Shown here piece by piece: positions 1 through 6,565 of a DNA stretch of 12,107 nt (the stretch's first letter is position 1; each line of letters opens with the position of its first letter). The stretch is taken from contig CANODN010000034.1 in NCBI GenBank assembly GCA_947564765.1, forward strand, positions 1 through 12,107, written 5' to 3'. This DNA is from an uncultured Roseburia sp. Lineage in GTDB: Bacteria; Bacillota; Clostridia; Lachnospirales; Lachnospiraceae. Below the pieces are notes generated by a model. That model saw only the letters and a list, made by a program, of their open reading frames with translations. It was not told where the DNA came from and searched no databases. Both the position numbers and the translations under genes were made by a program.

Positions 1-887
1 ATTCCAGAGATGAATACAAGCAGTTTGTGATGAACAATAAATTCAGCAAATATAAAGGAAAACTGCGGTTTTTTATCGGAGATGTCAGAGATAAGGACAG
101 ACTGTACCGGGCGTTTGACGGAGTGGATTATGTGGTTCACGCCGCCGCATTAAAGCAGGTGCCTGCCTGTGAATACAATCCTATGGAAGCAGTAAAAACA
201 AACATCAACGGAGCCATGAATATTGTGGATGCTGCATTGGACTGCGGCGTAAAACGGGTAGTGGCGCTTTCCACCGATAAGGCGGTGAATCCCATCAATC
301 TTTACGGAGGGACAAAGCTGGTATCGGACAAATTGTTTATTGCGGCAAATGCATATGCAGGGACAAAGGATGTCTGTTTTTCCATTGTAAGATATGGGAA
401 TGTGGCAGGAAGCAGAGGTTCTGTCATTCCGTTTTTCAGAAATATAGCAGCAGAAGGGAAAAAGGAGCTGCCGATTACCGATTACCGGATGACGCGTTTC
501 TGGATTAGCCTGGAGGAAGGCGTACAGCTTGTGATCAAGGCATTGTCTGAAGCAAAAGGCGGCGAGACCTTTATTTCCAAAATTCCTTCTTTTAAAATTA
601 CGGATCTGGCTCAGGCAATTTTGCCGGGATGTAGTATGCCGGAAGTGGGAATCCGGGAGGGCGAGAAGCTGCATGAGGTTATGGTGACAAAAGAAGATTC
701 GATGCTGGCTTATGAATATGAAAAGCATTATATCGTATATCCTCATTTTGAATGGTGGCAGGAAAGCAAAATCCAGGCAGGAGGAAAAAAAGTAGAACAG
801 GGATTTGAATACAGCTCCGGAACGAATACCGAGTGGATGTCGGTAGAGGAGATTGCAGAGCGGCTGAAAGAAGTTCAGGAGCATTAG
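1..887 (+). CDS. pseB: UDP-N-acetylglucosamine 4,6-dehydratase (inverting), 5'-truncated by the window edge
   Basis: This short-chain dehydrogenase/reductase enzyme converts UDP-GlcNAc to UDP-2-acetamido-2,6-dideoxy-L-arabino-hexos-4-ulose, the first step toward pseudaminic acid and related sugars. The frame is open from base 3, where it reads SRDEYKQF, a PseB-type segment upstream of any start codon. The GTG at 27 and ATG at 30 are therefore internal, and the NAD-binding GxxGxxG end lies outside the window. Visible family marks are GDVRD, HAAALKQVP, STDKAVNP (Asp at 276-278, Lys next) and LYGGTK (Tyr at 303-305, Lys at 315-317), which together supply the catalytic residues. Further marks are KIPSFKITDLA and GIREGEKLHEVM near the C-terminus and a closing HYIVYP block. 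The stop lies 11 bases before the next start, so it belongs to the operon. A retaining CapD/FlaA1-type dehydratase is the main alternative, but the KIPS and GEKLHEVM blocks favour PseB. Confidence 0.9.
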   Translation, partial: SRDEYKQFVMNNKFSKYKGKLRFFIGDVRDKDRLYRAFDGVDYVVHAAALKQVPACEYNPMEAVKTNINGAMNIVDAALDCGVKRVVALSTDKAVNPINLYGGTKLVSDKLFIAANAYAGTKDVCFSIVRYGNVAGSRGSVIPFFRNIAAEGKKELPITDYRMTRFWISLEEGVQLVIKALSEAKGGETFISKIPSFKITDLAQAILPGCSMPEVGIREGEKLHEVMVTKEDSMLAYEYEKHYIVYPHFEWWQESKIQAGGKKVEQGFEYSSGTNTEWMSVEEIAERLKEVQEH

Positions 888-895
888 GAAGGAAG
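886..895 (+). promoter_or_regulatory. Ribosome binding site that fixes the start of the CgeB-like gene
   Basis: The purine run AGGAAGGAAG overlaps the pseB stop codon and ends 3 bases before the ATG at 899. Its AGGAA part is 8 bases from that ATG. It supports ATG 899 over the in-frame ATG at 833, which lies inside pseB. Confidence 0.7.
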
Positions 896-898
896 CTT

Positions 899-2557
899 AT
901 GAAGGTCATAGGGATATCGGAAACGGAAGAAGGAAAAGATAAGTTTTTTTTGGAAATCTTATATGATGAACATCTGGCCAGGGGAGCTCTTTGGGTTCCG
1001 AAATCAATCTGTAAAGAGGCGGGAGGGCTGAATTTCAGAATTAAGGCAAAGCGGCAGTATGAGCTGCTGCTTCGTCTGGCGGAACGTTATTCTCTAAAGA
1101 TGACAGAGTGTCCGGACGGGCAGGAGCTTTCGGAGGACTATATTTTCCTGGAAGAGGAATGGGAAGAACTGTCCTGGGAAGGAATCCGTACAGACGCTTA
1201 TATCATTTCCCGATACAGGGATAAGCTGCTGGCGCATCAGTGTCTGAACGAGGTTGTGGAAAGCTTTCTTCTGGCCGGGGAGCTGTATGGTCAAACAGAA
1301 AAGGCGGCGGTTCTTCTTGAGAAAATGCTTTGCAGGGAAAGGGAGTATTACGATATCGACGATGCAGTCAGACCGATTTTAATTTATAAAGGCGTGGATG
1401 TGTGTTACAACATATTAAATTTGTTTGCCGAGCAGTTTGGAGAGGCATTGGAACGCCGAGGCGCTTTGGTGGAGTATTTTGATCCGGAGCATGAAGAGCT
1501 TCAGCAGATGGCGGAGCTTATGAACAAACGCTACCGGGCGGTAATCGGATGGCAGAGCTATATGTTCAGCATTACCTTTGGCGCTGAAAAGACATATCTG
1601 CATGATACGATCTGCGGACCTGCATTTAATTTTATCTTCGATCATCCGATCTGGGAGAAATCGATTCTGACAAATTCTCCGCAGACGGTCAGTGTTTTGA
1701 CGCATGATCCCTATTACGTTGATTTTTGCAGAAAATACTACAAAAGGCATGCTTATTTGTTTCCACCGGCCGGAGAGCTGCCCCGGACAGATCGAGGGCA
1801 GAAGAAGTATACCCTCCGGAAGTTTCAATATGACATCTCGTTTATAGGTACCTATGAAGACTACTGGGCGGAAGTTATTGCGATACATAAAGCAGACCGA
1901 AAGACCCGTTTTCTGGCGAACCATTTTCTGCTGGCGCTGAGGAAGAATCCAGGTCAGACGGCAGACGAAACCTTCCGTCAGACGTTGTATGAAAGGCGGG
2001 GCGCCTATACGGATGAAGAATATCTGGAAGCCTTTTTTCAGTGCAGGAGAATGATTTTTTGTGCGATGCATTATAATCGGGTGAAAGTGATCGAAACCCT
2101 TTTGAAAGCGGGATGTAGAGTAGATGTATTTGGAGACAGCTGGGAAAAGTGCGCTTTAAAAAAATATCCCAATCTGATCCGGCATCCGAGCCTGAATGGA
2201 GAGGAATGCAAGGAGGTATGGCAGCAGTCTAAAATTTCTCTGAACATTATGTCATGGCACAGAGGGGGATTTACGGAGCGTATGGCGAATATTATGCTGT
2301 GTCAAACCGTACTGGTCACAGATGATACGAGCTATTTGAAGGGAAGATTTGAACATGGGAAGGATCTTTTGATTTTTCCGATTGATGATATGGAACAGCT
2401 TCCTGTTATGCTGAAAGAATATTTAAGTCGGCCGGAGAAGTTGGAGGAAATCGCAAAGAGCGGATTTGAAAAAGCAAAGGAATTCCATACCTGGGACAGC
2501 CGGGCAAAGGAGTTTTTGACAGATATATTGGAGGAAGAGGTATGCAGCAGGAAATAG
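899..2557 (+). CDS. CgeB-like GT-B glycosyltransferase with an extra N-terminal domain
   Basis: This is a predicted cytoplasmic sugar transferase of 552 aa; donor and acceptor are unknown. ATG 899 is chosen for its ribosome binding site and because an upstream in-frame ATG would overlap pseB by 55 bases. Residues 160-290 form the first Rossmann-like half (KGVDVCYNILNLFAEQF, FDHPIW at 248-253, HDPYYVDF at 269-276). Residues 310-545 form the second half, with DISFIGTYEDYW (312-323), VDVFGDSW (408-415) and HRGGFTERMANIMLCQTVLVTD (454-475). The last segment is the glutamate-containing donor-binding block typical of CgeB/Glyco_trans_1_2 proteins. Residues 1-110 do not belong to that fold. They contain WVPKSICKEAGGLNFRIKAK (32-51) followed by YELLLRLAERY, resembling the acceptor-side segment of GT2 enzymes. 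The gene overlaps the next one by 16 bases, which suggests translational coupling. The family call is firm and the substrate is unknown. Confidence 0.8.
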   Translation: MKVIGISETEEGKDKFFLEILYDEHLARGALWVPKSICKEAGGLNFRIKAKRQYELLLRLAERYSLKMTECPDGQELSEDYIFLEEEWEELSWEGIRTDAYIISRYRDKLLAHQCLNEVVESFLLAGELYGQTEKAAVLLEKMLCREREYYDIDDAVRPILIYKGVDVCYNILNLFAEQFGEALERRGALVEYFDPEHEELQQMAELMNKRYRAVIGWQSYMFSITFGAEKTYLHDTICGPAFNFIFDHPIWEKSILTNSPQTVSVLTHDPYYVDFCRKYYKRHAYLFPPAGELPRTDRGQKKYTLRKFQYDISFIGTYEDYWAEVIAIHKADRKTRFLANHFLLALRKNPGQTADETFRQTLYERRGAYTDEEYLEAFFQCRRMIFCAMHYNRVKVIETLLKAGCRVDVFGDSWEKCALKKYPNLIRHPSLNGEECKEVWQQSKISLNIMSWHRGGFTERMANIMLCQTVLVTDDTSYLKGRFEHGKDLLIFPIDDMEQLPVMLKEYLSRPEKLEEIAKSGFEKAKEFHTWDSRAKEFLTDILEEEVCSRK

Positions 2558-4125
2558 AGAAGCGTCTGCTTTGGCTGAAGGGACTTACCATAGAAGAATA
2601 TTATGAGGCGTTCGGCGATGCAGAGCAATGGCTGCAAGATCTGGAACAGTCCATCCTGCCGAAACAGGAGGATGGAGATGAAACGGCAGCCTTGTGTGAA
2701 AAGCTGACACAGGAGCTTTCTGTGTATCCTGTATGGATGAAAATACATCTCTTGTCCTTTTGTATGAAATGCAGCGGTGAAGTAACTTATGCAGAGTGGC
2801 TGATGCAGGAAATTCTGGATGCAGATTATGATATATTGGGTGAATATAATAAATATTTTCTGTACTGGCAGATGAGCAGCAGCATCTTTGAAAATACAAA
2901 ACTGCAGAGTGATACAGTTGATCTGGGCAGAACAAGCTTGTACCGGGAATTGTATGATGCGTTTTGTCAGGCTCTGCATATGGAACGTTTTTCCTATATT
3001 CCTTTAGAAGAAAGAAATCAGGATCTGGTATTTTTGTTTACTGCGCAGTTTTTGACGGAAAACCATGCCCCGACGAAAACGGCCTGCGACAGGGCATATA
3101 TTTTGCAGAAATACCTGGGCAGGCAGGTGGTGATAATTAACACGGCAATGATGATTCCGCAAAAGGGAGATATGCCCTTTTATGATCGGAAAAGGGGCGA
3201 GTATCTGCCGGATTACCGAAGTATCCGACAGTTTTCCTTTCGGGGAGAGCAGTTTGGATTTTTCCAGTGTGAGGATCAGATGCCGGATTTGAATACGATA
3301 CAGATGCTGCTGCAAAAGGTAGAAGAAGAGAAGCCGTACTGCATTGTCAGTATCGGAGAGGGAGATCTTTGTGCAGATTTATGCGGAAGGATCGTGCCTC
3401 AAATTGCAATTGGAACGGTTTTTTCTCAGGCGGCCGTGACAATGGCGCGTTATCAGGTAATTGGAAACGAACTGCAGGCATCGGACTACAGGAAACTGCA
3501 GATTTTAGGAACAGCGCCTGAAAATGTAAAAAAGACGTTATTTACTTTTACATTTAAAAAGCAGGAGCATCATTTGAAGCGGACAGAGCTTGGCCTTCCC
3601 GAAAGGGGAGTGATACTGCTGATTACCGGCTGGCGGCTTGGAAATGAAGCAGGAAATGAATTTTTGCGTATGCTGGAGAGGGCGGTTTGGCGGGAAGATT
3701 CCATGGAAGCAGTATTTATGGGATTGTTTGAAGGCTATGAAAAAGTAATGGAGGGATTTCCTCATCTGCTGGCAAAATCTCATTATTTTCCGTATCAGGA
3801 GGATGCGCTGGCAGTGACAGAATGCTGCGACATTTATGTAAATCCAAAACGCAAAGGAGGAGGAAGCTCATCGGCAGAGGCGCTTTTTATGGGACTGCCC
3901 GTGGTAACACTTCCTGTCGGAGATGTGGCGGCAGCGGCCGGAGAGAAGTTTTGGGTAAAGGATTATGGGGAAATGGAAAACCGGATCTGCCGTTATTGTC
4001 AGGATAAGGAATTTTATGAAGAGATGTCAGCCCTTGCCAGACGAAGAGCAGAGGCATTAACAGACAGTAAAACGCATTTCTGTGAGATATTCCGGGAAAT
4101 GGAACAAAGACCGGATTTTCGGTAA
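2542..4125 (+). CDS. GT-B fold glycosyltransferase with a helical N-terminal region
   Basis: This is a predicted cytoplasmic glycosyltransferase of 527 aa acting in glycan assembly. The start overlaps the preceding gene by 16 bases and is preceded by GGAGGAAGAGG (2530-2540). Residues 1-185 look helical and possibly TPR-like, with no motif I can name. Residues 185-335 look like a first Rossmann domain (RAYILQKYLGRQVVIINTAM, then EKPYCIVSIGEGDL at 263-276). Residues 355-520 look like a donor-binding domain, with GVILLITGWRLGNEAG (356-371) and CDIYVNPKRKGGGSSSAEAL (429-448) followed by FMGLPVVTLPVGD. The GGGSSSAEALFMGLPVV block matches the E-x-x-x-x-G-x-P-V-V pattern of GT4/GT41-like enzymes. 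No signal peptide or membrane segment is seen. The GT-B call is moderately firm; the specificity is unknown. Confidence 0.72.
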   Translation: MQQEIEKRLLWLKGLTIEEYYEAFGDAEQWLQDLEQSILPKQEDGDETAALCEKLTQELSVYPVWMKIHLLSFCMKCSGEVTYAEWLMQEILDADYDILGEYNKYFLYWQMSSSIFENTKLQSDTVDLGRTSLYRELYDAFCQALHMERFSYIPLEERNQDLVFLFTAQFLTENHAPTKTACDRAYILQKYLGRQVVIINTAMMIPQKGDMPFYDRKRGEYLPDYRSIRQFSFRGEQFGFFQCEDQMPDLNTIQMLLQKVEEEKPYCIVSIGEGDLCADLCGRIVPQIAIGTVFSQAAVTMARYQVIGNELQASDYRKLQILGTAPENVKKTLFTFTFKKQEHHLKRTELGLPERGVILLITGWRLGNEAGNEFLRMLERAVWREDSMEAVFMGLFEGYEKVMEGFPHLLAKSHYFPYQEDALAVTECCDIYVNPKRKGGGSSSAEALFMGLPVVTLPVGDVAAAAGEKFWVKDYGEMENRICRYCQDKEFYEEMSALARRRAEALTDSKTHFCEIFREMEQRPDFR

Positions 4126-4136
4126 AGGAAAAGACG

Positions 4137-5186
4137 ATGAAGAAGATAAGCGTAATTATTCCGTGTTATAATGCACAAAATTATATAGACAGATGTATGA
4201 ACTGTCTGCGAAACCAGACGATCGGATTTCAGAACCTGGAAATTATTCTGATCAATGACGGCTCTGGGGATGCGACTCTGGGGAAATTGATGTTGTATGA
4301 ACAGAAATATCCCCAGCAGATTCTGTTGGTGAATTGTGAAAAAAATCAGGGACAGGGAGCTGCCAAAAATATCGGAATCGGATATGCGTCGGCAGATTAT
4401 ATTGCTTTTTTGGACGTGGATGATGTGATTGCAGATTCCTTTTATGAAAAACTGTATCAAAAAATGGAAGAGAGAAATTATGACTGGGTGAGTGGGAAAT
4501 TTGTGCATATTTCTCCCGAGGAGGAACCGGATTTTACGGAGCCGGTACAGAAAAAGGATCAGGAATATCATTGCACTCCCGGAGAGTGCTTATTATTTCA
4601 AAGGCTTGGAGAAGGAATGTGCAACGGCAGCTTCGGAGCGCTGCCGGTGAGGCTGTTTCGCAGGGATTTTATTACAGAGCATGAGATTTTATTCCCGGAA
4701 GGATTGATGTACGAAGACAATTACTGGGGAGCAAAGTGTGAAATCTTTGCAAAGAACGTTTTTATTCTGGATGAAGTGCTGTACTGCTATTACAAAAATA
4801 CGGATTCCGTCGTATCTTCCAGAAACAAATCATATCACCTGGATCGGATGAAAATAGAAGAAATGGTTTTGGATTTGTGCAGGGAGCAGGGATTGTTTGA
4901 GAAATTCCATGAAGAAATTGAGGGACGTTTTATCCGGATGTATTATTGCGGCACATGGCTGGCAGTGTTTTTGAAAATGGATACGATACCGGAAATTCTT
5001 TCGGTGATGAGACAGAAAATATATGAGCTGTTTCCGGATTACAAAGAGAATTCTTATGTGAAAAGGTTTTCTGCACTGGATCAGATGCTGTTAACGCTGT
5101 TGGATGATGAGAATGGATATAGTATAGAGGAACTTGGGTATATCAAAGAAGGTTATGTGAAAGATTTTCTGCGCACTTATACTTGA
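4137..5186 (+). CDS. Family 2 (GT-A) glycosyltransferase
   Basis: This 349-aa enzyme transfers a sugar from a nucleotide-sugar donor during glycan assembly, probably on the inner face of the membrane. The opening MKKISVIIPCYNAQNYIDRC is the classic GT2 N-terminus. It is followed by IILINDGSGDAT (36-47), NQGQGAAKNIGI (70-81) and FLDVDD (91-96), where DVD is the metal-binding DxD motif. YEDNYWGAK (192-200) fits the ED catalytic-base position. Residues 230-349 form a helical tail without a recognisable domain, and no membrane helix is evident. ATG 4137 follows AAGGAA (4125-4130) and lies 11 bases after the previous stop, so it is in the same operon. Acceptor and donor are not determinable from sequence. 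Confidence 0.9.
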   Translation: MKKISVIIPCYNAQNYIDRCMNCLRNQTIGFQNLEIILINDGSGDATLGKLMLYEQKYPQQILLVNCEKNQGQGAAKNIGIGYASADYIAFLDVDDVIADSFYEKLYQKMEERNYDWVSGKFVHISPEEEPDFTEPVQKKDQEYHCTPGECLLFQRLGEGMCNGSFGALPVRLFRRDFITEHEILFPEGLMYEDNYWGAKCEIFAKNVFILDEVLYCYYKNTDSVVSSRNKSYHLDRMKIEEMVLDLCREQGLFEKFHEEIEGRFIRMYYCGTWLAVFLKMDTIPEILSVMRQKIYELFPDYKENSYVKRFSALDQMLLTLLDDENGYSIEELGYIKEGYVKDFLRTYT

Positions 5187-5208
5187 TGAATAGCTTGGAG
5201 ATTCCGTT

Positions 5209-6540
5209 ATGAGAAGATTTGTAAAAAACAAAATAACAGAATATATTGAAGATCTGCTAAAGGGACATAAGCTGCTGGAAACGGCATTTTTGCAAAAGGA
5301 TACAGAGCGTATTTTAACTTTGTCTGCCGGATGTCAGGAGACGGCGATACGAATCGGAAATACCATAGAGGCAGAAGCGGTATTGTCAAAGGAAGAGAAG
5401 GCATACGGGGAAGCGGCAGTAAAAAACCTGGAGAGCTATTGTGAAACCCTGTACAGGCAGTCTGCGGGCCTGGAAGCGTTTGAAAGGCAAAATTTGGATC
5501 ATTATACATCTGATGTATGGGATTTTGTAAAAAATCAAACATCCGAAGAGCTTGAGATTGTATTTTTTCCTTATAAAGCTTCTATGTGGGACAGTCTGGA
5601 AAGCGTATGGCTGGCTGCCGTAAAAGATGCGGACTGTACGGCGTATGTGGTTCCGATTCCTTATTTCGATAAAAATCCGGATGGAACGGTGTCTGCCATG
5701 CATTATGAGGGAGATTCTTTTCCGGAATATGTGCCGGTGGTGCACTGGGAGGATTATAATGTAAAAGAAAGGCATCCGGATATCATCTACATTCACAATC
5801 CCTACGACAACGGAAATAAGGTAACAACGGTTCATTTGGATTATTATGCAAAGGAATTGAAAAAGTACACGGATCTGTTGGTTTATATTCCCTATTTCGT
5901 CTGTGTGAATGATGCGGTACCGGAGCATCTTTGCGTATTGCCGGGAACGCTGTATGCGGACAGGGTGATTGTGCAGTCGGAAAAGGCGAGAGAAATTTAT
6001 ATCCGGGAATTTCAGAAGTTTGAAGAGGAATACGGCTGTAAGGGAAGGTTCGGAGATGCCAGGGAGAAGTTCTTAGCGCTTGGTTCTCCCAAATATGACG
6101 CTGTATTTCGGGCCATGCAGGAGGAAATCGAACTGCCAAAGGACTGGCGGAAAAAAATTGTGAAAGCCGATGGGAGCAGGAAAAAGGTTCTGCTGTATAA
6201 CACCAGTGTATCCCAATTGCTTGCAGGCAAAGAAGAGCTGCTGCAAAAAATGCAGGCTGTATTTGCGTGTATGAAAAAAAGAGAGGACATTGTACTGCTC
6301 TGGAGACCGCATCCGTTAAGCGAGACGACCTGTGAAGCAATGCGGCCGGAGCTTTTGCAGGCGTATGATGGGATTGTAAAAGCATACCGAAAAGAGGATT
6401 GGGGCATTTATGACGATACGCCCAATCTCCACAGGGCGATTGCGGTTTCCGATGCTTACTATGGAGATATGAGTTCTTTGGTGGAATTGTACCGGGTGAC
6501 AGGGAAACCGGTAATGATACAAAATTTAGATGTGATATAA
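5209..6540 (+). CDS. CDP-glycerol glycerophosphotransferase-like protein, stand-alone paralogue
   Basis: The protein has 443 aa and GGAG at 5197-5200, 8 bases before the start. The fold looks like GT-B and is closest by motif to CDP-glycerol glycerophosphotransferases (the TagB/TagF group), which add polyol-phosphate to glycans. Residues 1-95 are a helical leader containing GCQETAIRIGNTIE (41-54). Residues 115-235 form the first half, with VVPIPYF (147-153), MHYEGD (164-169) and HNPYD (196-200). Residues 250-443 form the second half, with DRVIVQSEK (251-259), LGSPKYD (291-297), LLWRPHP (363-369) and SDAYYGDMSSLVELY (414-428). RPHP and the DxSS block are the positions where this superfamily carries its conserved HP and DYSS motifs, so this copy looks catalytically competent. 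The entire length is paralogous to residues about 340-816 of the next gene's product. The phospho-substituent and acceptor are unknown. Confidence 0.65.
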   Translation: MRRFVKNKITEYIEDLLKGHKLLETAFLQKDTERILTLSAGCQETAIRIGNTIEAEAVLSKEEKAYGEAAVKNLESYCETLYRQSAGLEAFERQNLDHYTSDVWDFVKNQTSEELEIVFFPYKASMWDSLESVWLAAVKDADCTAYVVPIPYFDKNPDGTVSAMHYEGDSFPEYVPVVHWEDYNVKERHPDIIYIHNPYDNGNKVTTVHLDYYAKELKKYTDLLVYIPYFVCVNDAVPEHLCVLPGTLYADRVIVQSEKAREIYIREFQKFEEEYGCKGRFGDAREKFLALGSPKYDAVFRAMQEEIELPKDWRKKIVKADGSRKKVLLYNTSVSQLLAGKEELLQKMQAVFACMKKREDIVLLWRPHPLSETTCEAMRPELLQAYDGIVKAYRKEDWGIYDDTPNLHRAIAVSDAYYGDMSSLVELYRVTGKPVMIQNLDVI

Positions 6541-6553
6541 AAAAGTAAACGGC

Positions 6554-6560
6554 AAGGAGG
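6554..6560 (+). promoter_or_regulatory. Consensus ribosome binding site for the LicD fusion gene
   Basis: AAGGAGG lies 5 bases before the ATG at 6566 in the 25-base gap after the previous stop. It is the strongest Shine-Dalgarno sequence in the window and supports high translation of the 816-aa protein. Confidence 0.75.
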
Positions 6561-6565
6561 TTATC

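Noticed and set aside
27..32. GTG/ATG at 27-32 as the start of the first gene
   Set aside because: The frame is open further upstream and encodes PseB-like residues (SRDEYKQF) before these codons, and the NAD-binding end of the family would be missing. The gene begins outside the window.
833..898. In-frame ATG at 833 as the start of the CgeB-like gene
   Set aside because: It lies within pseB, has no good ribosome binding site, and adds residues read from the shadow frame of pseB. ATG 899 has a site directly upstream.
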